From assembly GCA_022592445.1 (NCBI GenBank), contig JABYQR010000018.1, forward strand, positions 62,001 to 126,000: a stretch of 64,000 bases of DNA. Reading direction: 5' to 3'. The notes beneath the pieces are model-generated. The model was not told the DNA's origin, ran no database searches, and was given only the letters and a program-made list of their open reading frames with translations. The position numbers and the translations under genes were made by a program. The stretch is from Cytidiella melzeri. Lineage: Eukaryota; Basidiomycota; Agaricomycetes; Polyporales; Irpicaceae. Positions 1 to 11,896 of the stretch are shown here, in pieces; position 1 is the first letter of the stretch, and each line of letters starts with the position of its first letter.

Positions 1-2273
1 TCGGTTTGACTGTTTGGAAATGAGTGGAGTCAAGCAATTCACGAGAAAACGCTGGTTCTGACGGCGATGGTGGTGTGGGCGAGTGTTTCATCGGTAGTTT
101 GATCTGATAGTGGCGGCCGCCAACGACAGTCACTGCGACCGGCCCCGGTATAACTGGCACAGGGAGTATTAGGGGAGGCGATACCGAGGTATCGCATTTG
201 AGAACTAAGTGACCTGATCCAAGACTTCCATGGGGAATCACCTCCGCTTCCAAATTATGGCCCGCCCGAAGACCGGACACTTCAAGGAACACGAAAACAT
301 GTCGAAGATTCTCATGATACTCAGCAACGTAGGAAACACCCAGAGCCTCTGAGGAAAAGTTAGCCCCAAGTCAAAGCATATTAAGTAAGGCAGGATAACA
401 AGCGGACCTTCTGCGATAGGTGCTGAGCCACCGGATGAGCCAGGCCGCAGTCGTTTAGACGAACCTCGTTTCAGACTGGACTTCGGAGTAGAGGAAGCGG
501 AGGAGGGCTTCGCAGACAATAACCACGCAAGAGGTTCAGACATGCTTCTTGATCGATGGCCCTTGACCCTCTGAGACGCAGGGGTGACAAGCAAATCGTG
601 GCCTGATTGCTCAAGTTGAGAGATGGACTGCTTACGACTAGGTGGAGTCACTGGCGGAGAATGGGGAAGAGGGTGCTCCTTCATGAACTCCGGGAGTGAG
701 AGAAGGGCTTCGGGATCGCGTTCGAGCTGCATACGATGCTGAACAGCGTCTGGGATGCCTTCACGCATGAATTCGGGCAGCGACAAGAGGGCATGAGGGT
801 CATGGGTGCTTTCACCAAGTGACGGCTGAGAATGCGATCGAAGTGAGGTCTGCACAAATGAAGCATCTTGTGAGTGCATACGGCCAGCCTCGGAGTGATT
901 TGCTAGTTGCTCTACGAACGCCGCTCGCTGTCTCACATGAATGCAATAAGGCATGAGAGAGACGATACATTAGGACGGGAACGCGTACCTTCTCTTGCGC
1001 CTTCTGCTTCGACATCTCCATTTTCCGCTTCATAGATTCGTCAATAAACACCGCCTGACTGGCCATTTTCCTGTCAGAGGCTTTATGAATGAGGTCGAGC
1101 ATCCTGTCGAGATCACGCGCATGGATATCTTCGTCAGTCGCCCGCTGCTTTCCCTTGTACTTCGCGCGCTCCATCTGCTCGAGCTTCGTCTTCTTCAATT
1201 CCACGCGTTGATCGTGAAGCTGTGGCGCCACCGAGTACAAACGCTCTATCGCGACGGTCACCGCCTCTAGGTCCATCTTCATCTTTTCATTACCGTTCTC
1301 GTTCAGTCGACTGGTGGGACTGTGCAAAGCGGATCCGGTCTTGCACGTCGAGTTCTCGCCGTGTTCCAGGTTCCCATTGGCAGGCTCGTACTGTGGTAGG
1401 TCATCATCTGTGAACTCGTACTCTGGGGGCAGGTTGTCCGCGAATGGATTGTGAATAGAACGGCAAAGGGACACAACAGCCTCCATTTCAGCGTCCACTT
1501 TGGACCAGAGGAGGGCAGCCTCGACTGCCTGAACGGGCGTTACGCCTCGACTCAAGCTATCTGGAGAGGCGGACCTCTCCAGTTGGAAGTCGCTGACGTG
1601 TCGTTGTAGTGCAGAATAAGGATCGCCAGACGGCGCATGCACCAGTGAGTTGCGGTTGTCTGCTCGTAGAGGTACAAGGTGATGGAGATGAGAGAGTAGA
1701 GAAACGAGGGTTTGTGCCAGCTGAGCATCCCGAGAAGGGAGCTCGCCAGCAAGGTGAGCTACTTGCGCGCGTAGCTCGGATATCAGCTCGGTTTCGGAAA
1801 GTCCAGTCGTCTGCCCAGATACATTGCCATCAGCGGCCTGCACGCGTAAGTCGTCAACCAGCCGTTGTAGTCCATATGTAGACTGTGAACTAGAAGGCAC
1901 AGAGTATCGGCGATTTGGGACTATTCTTGAGGACACGAGGAGGTCTTGCAGAGCAGTAACGCATGTCGATTGAACTTGTCCAATCCGGGTTGGAACAAGG
2001 TCTGCCTGGCACGACGTTGACAGAGCTAATGCGGTCAAGAACTTCGTTACTCACTGACAACGATTGCTCTGACGAGTACATCCCCACACTCTCGTGAACG
2101 GGCACTGGGCTCTCTGGTAAATGCAGCTCTTCGTTTGCAAGAGTGTCGAGGAGTTCCTCTTGCTCGCGCTCAACCGAAGTAGGGAATGGTGCTGGAATTC
2201 CCGACGTTAAATCATCTTGTGTGCGATGCAGGCTGATCTCCGACGACGAGTGGTACTTCGTCAACGTTGCCAT
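1..2273 (-). CDS. Conserved hypothetical coiled-coil protein, 3' end cut by the window start
   Basis: I do not recognise a named family with confidence. Exons join(<1..348, 408..927, 989..2005, 2055..2273) keep one frame, giving over 700 residues with the C-terminus outside the window. The start is the ATG at 2271-2273 (MATLTKYHSSSEIS). Exon 2 is rich in charged helical sequence (QRLVDDLRVQAADG, then ERAKYKGKQRATDEDIHA) and looks like coiled coil. Exon 3 carries a twice-repeated motif, DPHALLSLPEFMREG and DPEALLSLPEFMKEH, then a basic Ser/Pro-rich tail. The last exon (YVAEYHENLRHVFVFLEVSG ... GRYQIKLP) is more globular and faintly recalls the N-terminus of HECT-like E2-binding (UBE3D-type) proteins. 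That resemblance is from memory and weak. The last intron starts GTCCGC, a poor donor, so two genes fused by my model are possible. Confidence 0.6.
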
Positions 2274-2565
2274 GCATGGGAGAAATTGAAGGAAAAGCGA
2301 CGAAGGTGACAGACGGAAGAACAGGTTACTCTCAGAGTATATAGTTGTCACGGTTTTACTCGTGTCACAGTCTGTGACAGTAATTACTCACTCTCTACGA
2401 TGTGAATGAGATCTCAATGATGATTCAGAGTGAACTCCGACCATGAATAATGACGAAGGTAAGCGAAAAGAACTGCCAACTTGAGCGACCAAGACAACAA
2501 TCCATAAAGGCTAAGAGAATACAGTAGAATACGCGATACAGAGGATAATAATCATATAGAGCTAG

Positions 2566-3173
2566 TTACTTAGCACCGGCGCTCGAGAACTAAACAGATA
2601 GGTCTTAGTACATTGGGAGCGACGAAGACAGAAGACCGTACCTTGGTCACGGATTTCGTGCCCTCGGAGATCGCGTGCTTCGCCAATTCACCAGGCAAGA
2701 TGAGACGAACAGACGTCTGGATTTCTCGTGAAGAGATGGTAGACTTCTTCGAGTAAGAGGCAAGTTCTGTTTAACAAGACGGTTAAAAGATGCTGGTACT
2801 TTGGTTTTGAAAATGGACATACTTGAAGCTTCAGTGGCAATACGCTCAAAAATGTCATTGACAAACGAGTTGAGGATAGCCATGGCCTTGTTCGAGATAC
2901 CGGTATCAGGGTGCACCTGCTTCAGCACTTATAACCACGATGTTTAGAGCTAGAAACATCGCTACCGTCTCGTACCAACTCACCCTTGTAAATATAGGAA
3001 GAATACGTTTCCTTGCGGGTTTTGCGCCTCTTCTTCTTTTCTCCGTCTGCGCCAGCTGCTGCTGCCTTGGAAGTCTTCTTCGCTACCTTGGCACCCTCTG
3101 TAGTCTTTGCTGGTGCCTTGGATGCGGTAGAAGCAGGGGCCTTTCCGGCAGTAGAAGCGGGTTTGGGTGCCAT
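2566..3173 (-). CDS. HTB1: Histone H2B
   Basis: Core histone H2B, which pairs with H2A in the nucleosome. Exons join(2566..2589, 2642..2766, 2823..2927, 2984..3173) give 147 residues. The N-terminal tail is Ala/Lys/Pro-rich. The histone fold follows: [78 protein letters not shown]. It ends FSSAGAK. The last exon is only 24 nt and was placed by the in-frame acceptor TTTAG. The lysine in SVTK is the conserved C-terminal site equivalent to the H2B monoubiquitination lysine. The gene is transcribed divergently from H2A at 3508 and shares its promoter. Identification is certain; the gene symbol follows yeast usage. Confidence 0.97.
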
Positions 3174-3507
3174 CGCGTTAAAGGTTGTGAATGTATGCGA
3201 GTAGCGAGCACAGAGGTGGACTGAGGCAAGAGATGTGGGGGTCGAAAGTTAGGAGTCTAAGACTTGTTGCAGCGTGAGGGCGTTTCTTATATAGGGACGC
3301 GTGACGTTGGCCTTATTTGACGGACTCACGTGATCTTGGCGACGCGTCGTGACGCGTGTTTATCGCCAGTCACTTTCCCAGGCTTTCCAGGTAAGTATGT
3401 ATATAATGGAATCTGTCTCTCGCAATGCTGAGCCGTAACTTTTGCCTGTCGCCCACATCCTTTTCTTCCTGTAAAACCCACCATCTCCGTCAACTCCAAC
3501 TGCAAAC
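3174..3507. promoter_or_regulatory. Shared divergent H2B/H2A promoter with three ACGCGT boxes
   Basis: The 334 bp gap between the two start codons drives both histones. ACGCGT (the MluI cell-cycle box bound by MBF/DSC1 in yeasts) occurs at 3297-3302, 3342-3347 and 3352-3357, and CACGTG at 3327-3332. TATA-like sequences lie on the H2B side near 3287-3294 (TATATAAG on the minus strand) and on the H2A side near 3400-3408 (TATATAAT). Box and TATA positions are seen directly. S-phase control is inferred from the known role of MBF sites and of paired histone promoters. Confidence 0.75.
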
Positions 3508-4092
<585 letters not shown>

Positions 4093-4497
4093 ATTTTTTT
4101 TATTTGGACTAAGCTATATTGTAATTGTATGATTTCGCCACACTATAATGCTATTGTATCACTTCATCTCCTAAGAAGCGGTTTGCATGCACTCGCGCAA
4201 TAGGTCCTTCGGGTGCTCATGTAAACGAGGCCTTTCTTACGATGTGACTAATCCGTACTGAGCTACACGGTCGACGGAAATCGGTCGTGGGCCTACTATA
4301 GCTAGTGGCTGAAAACAAAGGTCACACTCATACCTGTCCATTGCGAGAGGCACAAGTTACAGGATAGAAGCTTTGCGAAGCACCATGATATCGCTAGAAT
4401 AAGAAGCTGTATGCATTAACGAGTAGTGCAGTGAGGTATATATGAAAGCGCAAAGTCCCTGGAGTCCTAAAGTACACTAAAGCGCTGCAAAATAAAT
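4093..4497. other. Convergent intergenic region between H2A and RUD3
   Basis: These 405 bp hold the 3' ends of two converging genes. No open frame resembles a gene, and no obvious histone-type stem-loop was seen. Fungal histone mRNAs are normally polyadenylated, so none is expected. Confidence 0.5.
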
Positions 4498-6271
4498 TCA
4501 GGAGTCCGAGAGTTCCGTCGCCCTCTCCTTCCCTTTCCTCGGCGGTGAGTTCAGTATCATGTTGAGGTTGGGAGAACTGGCCATGGCAGATGCCGTGAAC
4601 GACGGCAGCCGTTTGCCGCCTTTCTGCGAGCCTGGTGAGAGGTAGATGGGAGAGCTACTGCTGTGCGTCGGCGTAGGGGGAACGGAACTGTTTGATCGGC
4701 TCGTAGGCGGTGAACTGGGAGAGCTCGGGGTTGAGCCATCGCCTGCTGCAGCTTCGGTGAGGAGAAATTCCACCCATAGCTTTGAGAAGGACTGTGAATA
4801 TTATCTTGAGCTGATCTCATACATTCCAAGATAGGTAGCTCTGTACTGACTTCTGTTTGGTCAGTCTTCTCCAGCTCTGTTGATTTGCCTTTTCCTGACG
4901 CTCTGCTCCATAACGAAGAGGCGATGGAGGCACCATTTTTCCGCTGTAGACCGGCTTTCTCACGTTCGTCGTCGTTCCATTGCAATATGGAGGCTATAAG
5001 TGAAAGCATCTCGAAACGTTTTGAGTCTGCTCGTGGAGTGTTCAAAAAGGATAGCAAGACATTCGTCACTAGCCGACGATCGACATTGGTATCTGTCGAA
5101 GAGCGCCGTAGTCGACGGAGGGCTTCCATGAGGTGCTCGTTTAAAATCACAGCTAAGAGAGGTGATGAGTTGCAGTAAGGTGATAACCTAGGACATACTT
5201 ACCCTCATGCCGCTGTTTGGCAATAAGCAGATTCTTCTCCTTGAGCTCTTTCTCTAGCTGCTGAGACTTTGTTGAATTCGTCGATGACTCTTCCAACTGC
5301 ATCTGAAAGATCTCAGGCATAAGGCAAGACACTTTCCGCTGCTGAGTGGAAACCCACACCTCAGCTGTCATAGCGCGATGCTTATACTCAGCCAATGACT
5401 GCGTTATCTGGATGAACCGCGTCTCGTAGTCGCCAACAGCTTCTCGTATTTCACTATCCTTGGCTAAAGTAGCATGAGTTAGCCGTTTGTGGAATGTGAT
5501 GCTGAACGTACCGGCTTGGAAATCTTCTAACACGGACTGTAGATTATTCACTTTCTCCTTCTCGGCGAGGAACGCTATAATGTCTCGCTCCCTTGCGTCC
5601 CTTTCTATTTCGAGATCTCGCCTTGCTGCATCTACAGAGCTTTTAGCCTCGTCTTCAGCGATATGTGCCTGGAGCGCTTTATGTTCCCACTCGTCCCGTT
5701 CTACCCGAACACGCTCCAATTCGCCCTGCATCTCCCTCAGCTCGCGCTCTCGCATGAACACTTCTTGTGCATTATCCTGGAATGCCTTGCTTCGCATGGC
5801 TTCTAGCTCTAGTGATGCACGTTCAGATTCGGCGTTGGACGAGATGAGCTCAGACTTCAACGCCTCGACCGTCGCTGCCAAATCGTCATTCTGCACTGTC
5901 AACTGTTGTACCAGCTGCTCCTGACGGTCGAGTTCTTCCTATGTCGAAGCGAAAGTCATACGGTGGTCTTCAGTGGACCAGGTGACAGAAGAACGTACGG
6001 CGTCCTGCTTGAGTTTGTTACCAAGCGTAGCACGCATGGTTGTCAGCTTCGCCAGCAGGTTACTGTATTGTGTCGCAAGAGCTTCCTTCTCCTCCTTGCA
6101 CCGGGCTAGCTCAAGCTGCAGTCTCTGTACCGGATCCATGTCGGACAGGTCCTCATGTTGGACGTGCTCGGTGCCGTTCAGTCCTTTCACGGGAGATGCA
6201 TTGGATATTCTGTCGCTGTCCGAAGAAGTTCGGGAACCGTTTGTCCCCGTCTCCGCTGGGTCGGGAGACAT
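4498..6271 (-). CDS. RUD3: Golgin with GRAB domain, Rud3/GMAP-210 type
   Basis: Long coiled-coil tether of the cis-Golgi, recruited by Arf GTPase through a GRIP-related Arf-binding (GRAB) domain. Exons join(4498..4791, 4851..5152, 5203..5302, 5360..5463, 5512..5938, 5999..6271) give 499 residues. Residues 1-60 are Ser/Asp-rich and disordered. From about 60 to 300 the sequence is heptad-rich (LQLELARCKEEKEALATQY, VQNDDLAATVEALKSE). The GRAB domain begins near residue 301: ILNEHLMEALRRLRR, DRRLVTNVLLSFLNTPRADS, KRFEMLSLIASILQWNDDER. A conserved SFSKLWVEFLL segment and a Ser/Pro tail follow. An apparent 31 nt intron near 4792 was rejected for the 59 nt intron 4792-4850, which restores the frame. 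The start codon lies 642 bp from the divergent TM-WD40 gene. Confidence 0.9.
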
Positions 6272-6913
6272 GGTTGGAGAGGTAAGGTGTAAGATTGAAG
6301 GGGTACAACGTGGCGCACAAGAGCCATTGATCTGACTTACCGTGGGAACTCACATTTGTAGTAAGATTAGATGGCTGCATTAGAACAGCTTACAATCCTT
6401 CATTAACCCTTATTATTACGAGCGACCCTGAGATTCCGATCTGACCTCGGGTCTTTTCAGAACGTCCATCTCGTCTCGCGCATTACATACAACTTGCTTG
6501 AGATCCTGCAGCTCGACCCAAATGCATAGCAGTAAGTGATTTTAACCATGTCTCGTACAGCTCTCCCAAGCCAGTTGGCCCGGTGCAATGGTTATGCCGT
6601 GTATCACTGCGCCCATGCAACATGTTTGCCGGCAGATATCCATCATGGTGTCCAAATCACGATTAGGCCGACATGTGTTCGGGAGCGCTGGAAGAACAGA
6701 CGCCATCGCCATGTCCGACCCTTCTGGTCCCCCTCGCAGAGGACTCTTTCGCCCCGACCACTATACCCAAATATCCCTCACACGATACGCTGACGATTGA
6801 CACGCTTTCTGACGATCAATAATTCTCATACTACAAGCCTCCTCTCGCGCCCGAGTCTCAGGAAGACTGCAAGACTGTAATTGGATTGACAACCTGAAGC
6901 AGAGCCACGAACC
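6272..6913. promoter_or_regulatory. Divergent intergenic region, RUD3 / TM-WD40 copy A
   Basis: About 640 bp between two outward-facing start codons. Short open frames here have no recognisable protein character. It must hold both promoters, but I could not define elements. Its last 80 bp before 6914 is recognisably repeated ahead of copy B near 11765-11825, which marks the left edge of the duplicated block. Confidence 0.5.
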
Positions 6914-9900
6914 ATGGGACGAGGTGTGTTCCACTCGTTTCTCAACTCAGCTCTTACTCAACCGTTTTTATTTTCAGGACAAGCGGTGTTAGACACGATG
7001 GTCGCGTCCTATCCAAGTGACTTGACGTCTTTGCCCGGGGCTCCATTGACGTCGATGGAAGGATTGAAGACTAAGCGAAAGCAGACCTTGCTAAGCCTGC
7101 TGGATGCACTGCAAGAGTTGAGTAAGGATGACGACCTTGATGTTTCTGGTGTGTTTCCTCCATATTACAATGGAAACGATGTTGAAGAGTGCCACTTGCT
7201 AGCGGCTGCTGAACAACCCAGTTTTGAAGCGGACCGTGACGTCCGTGAGTTACCACTGTGTCTGTATCATTTCGACTCCTAACAGCCAGCTCAGCCACCA
7301 CGGACGAGCATCTTCAAAAAGTCGGCGCAGAAGTGTTTAATAAATTCGAGAGGTGCGTCTTACGTTCTCATCCCAGACAGACATCACTCATGCTTGTGTA
7401 TTAGGCGGATTATCAACCTCGATCGAGAGGTACGCCTATGGCTATCCGATAATTACTCCATGTCACTCTAAAGTTTTCCGCCTTCATTGTAGCTGAGAAA
7501 TTTCTCCAATGCTGCCCGCCAGCTAGGCAGTTCAGTTGGTATTCTTTCCTCGTCATTTCATCTGCGGAAGCGTCTCGCACAGATTCTTCATCTCTTTCGG
7601 GAGAATGCCGCAGATCTTTTTCCGCGTAAAGTTCAACGCCGTGAGCAAGAAACGGTAATGAACTCGGCTGTGCGGCCGAGACGCAAAGCTAAAGTCCCTC
7701 CGCACACAACGTCCCCATCGGTGATGGACGATATCGACGCCGAAGACTTCCCTGACCAGCTAGAAAGTCTTTCGCATGAGATGGTCAACTTCCTCGATTG
7801 TCTGAATGAGTTTCCAGAGTTCACAGATGAAGCTGTGAACGCGGCAATTATCTCGCTTGAAGGAGACTTGAGGGTGAGTGTTATTTTTACAAATGACCAG
7901 CAATACTGACCATGCCACATAGTACTGGGCATCTTGCCTGAAGACTTATGAAGGTATAGTCAACCCCACAACTTCTACCATGCACTGGTCTCATGCATAA
8001 TGATCAGGCCAGTTCAAGTACCCTGCCGTGCAGCGTTATTTACATGACCTCACCGGTGAGATGGGCGAGCATTTGGATAGTATTACTTCATCACTTTCCG
8101 TGTTCATCGAGATCGGTTTGTCTTCTCTCGATTTTATTTCTCTACCCGCGCCCAATTTGGTAACCTTAGTTGTGGGTTGCAGGTGTGCCGACCATTCGCT
8201 TCGCACAGAAGCATGCGGCAGCGAACCTGCTCAATCTGTCAACTGTGGCCACGTTCTTCAGCGCAGTCACAGCGACGACGATGCAGTTTTCGTTTGATCA
8301 AACTGACACCAACTTGGCGAATAGCGTGAATGGGTTCTGGTTTACTTCGCTAGTGTTCAGCATTGGCGCTGCTGTGAATAGTTTGCTTGGGTTGACGTGG
8401 AAGCAGGCGATGTAGTAAGTGCGTATATCCACTGTTTCGCTACCGCCCTCACATCTCTTCAAGCCGGTCTCCTGGTCACCGAGTGCCATGGTGGGTCCTC
8501 ATCTGGATTAAGCGGTCTCCGCTTGTATTCTTGGTGCTCTCCGTTGCATGCTTCTCTATAGGCCTCGTGCTCTTCACATACTCCTCTGGGCAACACAAGG
8601 TCACGTCGACGGTCACTACAGTCTTCTCTGCATTCAGCTGCTTCGGTCTCACTGCCGTCTCGTTCTGGTTCGCCTCGGAAAAATGGATCTTCAACCGCCA
8701 CAAAGGGCAAAAGTGGCTTGCTGACGTCCTGTCGGAGTCGCGAGTCCGCATGCACTCTGTACCTGGTGTAGCCTGGTGCATACAGGAGCCACGCAATTTT
8801 GCGCGCAAGGTTGCGTATTGGAGTCGTAGGCACTGGCACGAGTTTAGCGATCAATGCAGCCGTGTTCTCAGGATAGTCAAAGGTGGTTTCGGGCTGCGAC
8901 GGGCGCCCGATTTGGAGTCTCCCCGGTCGGAAAATGATGAACTGAAGTCTCCAATGTCGCCGTCTTTTAGCCCTGAACTATCGAGGTTCCACAATGGCGA
9001 GATGGTACTTAGCCCGATAGCAGAACGGCCTCCCTCGACAGTCGACGGCGCCGATGATCACACAGTATTGAGCGATTCTGGAGGGACAGTGATTTCCTCG
9101 TCGCCCACTGCAGGTAGTCCCAACCAGTATAGGCTTAAGAACTTGGTACGCTCGGTGATGATGATCAATCGCACCACTAGTGGACCATCTGCATTCAGTT
9201 TGCCTTCAGGCCCAAAGCGGCAGAGGACCATGTCATCGGAAGCCGGCAAGTCGGGGAAGATGGCGGAGACACCTGCGATGATGAAAGGCTCACGGCTGGC
9301 TGTGCTCATTCCAAAGCTGAAGAGGATGGAAGCAACTCAAGAATTTGCCCCGCATCAGGCCCTTGTGAGACATCTGCAGTTCTCACCCGACGGAAAGCTT
9401 TTCGCCACCTCCAGGTTCGTTCTCCTTTCGCTCTCTTCACCCCTCTGAGAGGTTCTCACCGATTGCATTCAGCTGGGATCGGACGTCTGTCATATTCCGT
9501 GTCGGGGTGAGCATATCGATGCAAAATGGATTCAACCCGTGTTCATGTTTATGCAGGATCCCTGTGTTGCGCATCGAGTTCTAGCTCATCCTCAAGGGTT
9601 TGTCGGACAAGTCGCATGGTAAGGACGTTCAGGTAGGTCGGCAACGCATGTCTGACGTATGAGTGTAGGTCACCGAATGGCAATACTTTGTTGACGAAGC
9701 TCAACCGGGGGATGAAAGTTTGGACTGCAGTGAGTACCAGAATGCGAATATTTGGCATCGACGCTTAGCTCGACTTTCAAGGATGGTGTGTGCAAGAGGA
9801 CTATCGATAGGAAGCATAACGTCCAATCCATAGCATGGCTTCCTGGAGGCGAAGGTAATTACACATCTTGCGTGTTAGAACGTTCGAAAAAATTGACCAC

Positions 9901-11073
9901 CATTTGCAGCGTTCTTGTCCGTAGAAGGGAGCTATGTTACGAAACTCGTAAGTGCAACACAAATCTGCAGTCGTGCCACGCCTAATGCTTTTCAACATCT
10001 CATAGAACACTAATGGTGATGTGAGGGACAATCAGTTCCTTCAAAGCTGCATCTTTCTGACTAGCTGCTCCAGACCCTGGACCAATATCATCTAGAAAGG
10101 ATGGTCCTGCACGACGTCGCTGTTACTAATGACCGCCAGAGAATGCTCTGTGTCGGAACTTTGACGGCTTCGTCCGACGGACTGCAACCTAGGAAGTGTA
10201 GAGCAGAAAAACAAATTCTCGGTAAGATCTGCCACGCAAACAAGACTTGTGCGTGACTCACATTGTTTTCTGCGCAGTGTATAATATGGAGAAGAATGAG
10301 ATAGAGAAGTGAATATTACCTCAACAGGCCCTGTCCACTACTAACTCAGCAATAGTCGGGTTCCAGTTCTACATGATGTTCGCGACATAACACTCGCAAA
10401 GGATGGACACGTAGCTTTGGTTAGTTACGAGAATAAGGTGAGTCGATATGCCGAATTAATAAACCCTTCATCAGTCTCATCTTTGGCCCAGGCACCTCCA
10501 CAACTCTGGAAATTGGAAACTATAAAGGACACCATACGACTCTCCCTTCGCCATACTTACATGCCCAAGGTCCCAGTGGACTTCGCAGGTCCAAGTTACT
10601 TCGGTGGCAAAAATGACCAGTTAGTTTTCTGTGCAGGAAAAGGTGATTCTCTTGTACTAGCTTCGTTGTGTCGAGGCTGACGTTGTCCAGGCGGTGACAT
10701 TTTCATATGGGATCGAGAATCAGCGGCACTCCTCCATCATATCCGACCACAGGCACTCGGTGGTGGTGATCTAACCTGTATAGCGTGGAACCATGCTGCG
10801 GATCACTTCATGTTTGCGACCGGGAGTCACGACGGCGCCGTCAGGATATGGACGAACCATACATCAGAAAACAACAGCCTAAGCGAACTTCCGAGTCGCG
10901 CCCAGAGCACAAACGCTGCACCCACGCCACGAACTGGGTCACCATCCCTTTTCGACGTTGACTATCGAACGGACAGTCCTGCTGCTGCTGCCGAGTCTCG
11001 CGAAGGCTCGGGTCAGGCGGACTTCTTTTCTAGAGATCGGGATAGGTCTGTTACGTTCTATGAACCTTCATGA
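6914..11073 (+). CDS. Membrane-anchored WD40 protein, copy A (4 TM + WDR26/GID7-like propeller)
   Basis: A 20-exon gene whose exon lengths sum to 3141 nt, 1046 residues, with every border GT...AG. The first exon is 10 nt (MGRG, split codon). The N-terminal third is helical and cytosolic-looking (RRIINLDRELRNFSNAARQL). Four hydrophobic segments follow: NLLNLSTVATFFSAVTATT, GFWFTSLVFSIGAAVNSLLG, PLVFLVLSVACFSIGLVLFT, VFSAFSCFGLTAVSFWFA. A Ser/Pro-rich linker leads to a WD40 propeller starting HQALVRHLQFSPDGKLFATS. It includes SPNGNTLLTKLNRGMKVW and YFGGKNDQLVFCAGKG, and ends CIAWNHAADHFMFATGSHD with GAVRIW. The last two blades resemble WDR26/Gid7 (a GID E3-ligase subunit family). The function is unknown; a membrane-tethered scaffold is my inference. 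A tandem paralogue lies downstream. Confidence 0.88.
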
Positions 11074-11896
11074 TTCCACTTGCCGCTAGGAAACTGTTAA
11101 CAGGTTAACAAACACGGCTTTTCTCAATTATGCGACCACGTCGGAATCTTGTATAATATGTAATATCAGCTCATTGACGATTAGGATGTCCAGCACGGGT
11201 ACTTCAATTATCCTTCGAGCGCGAGTTTGTGTGCACTTCAACTAGGATATGTATTGTTACTTCTCACAGGTTATATAAGACTGCAGTATGTAAGGCCACT
11301 CGCAAGCTTGACGGTAATGCTCTGTAATAGACCTCTACAAGTTCGCACTAGAAACTTATCGAACACTGTTCAGTGTTAGCGCGCACGGCGAGTCGCAGAA
11401 TACGGCAGTGTAGCTCTTGACTAGACCTCATCCGCGTTGCGTAGATAATCTGAACGGCAGACGAAAGGACAAGAAGCCGCCTCCCAAGCAACCTAGGCGG
11501 ATTCATGCCATCAATCCTAGTGAGGCAACTCCTGTTATTGCAAACTACCTGACGAGGCCGACTAACAGTGTCAGAAAGCGCCAGTGCCAGTGTGACTCGG
11601 GGAACAGACGCCATGGAAAGTTGTCCTGGAACATGAATGTTGCATGGACGGCTAAGGACCATAGCTTGACTCGGAAGACACCACCGCTGTGTTTGACTTT
11701 TGGTTCCTGCCCGATTGCTGCGTTCCACCTTAACCGTCACAAACTGCAATAGCCCTCACTCAGGTAGGTCGCAAAACTGTACCAATCCACAGATCGATTG
11801 GCAACTTGAAGCAGGACAAGGTGTGTACTACTTCACCATGCAACTCGGCTTGTCATCCAGGTGTTCTGCTTTCAAGGGCAATTAGTGTTGGGCACG
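11074..11896. other. Spacer between the two TM-WD40 copies
   Basis: The first part is copy A's 3' flank. From about 11765 the sequence aligns to copy A's upstream region (6850-6913) and its first intron. A short deletion relative to copy A removes the segment containing copy A's ATGGGACGAG exon. No other gene was recognised in the 0.8 kb. Confidence 0.6.

Noticed and set aside
4792..4822. A 31 nt intron in RUD3 starting GTATGA
   Set aside because: It breaks the frame of SFSKLWVEFLL. The 59 nt intron 4792-4850 with donor GTCAGT closes the gene at exactly 500 codons.
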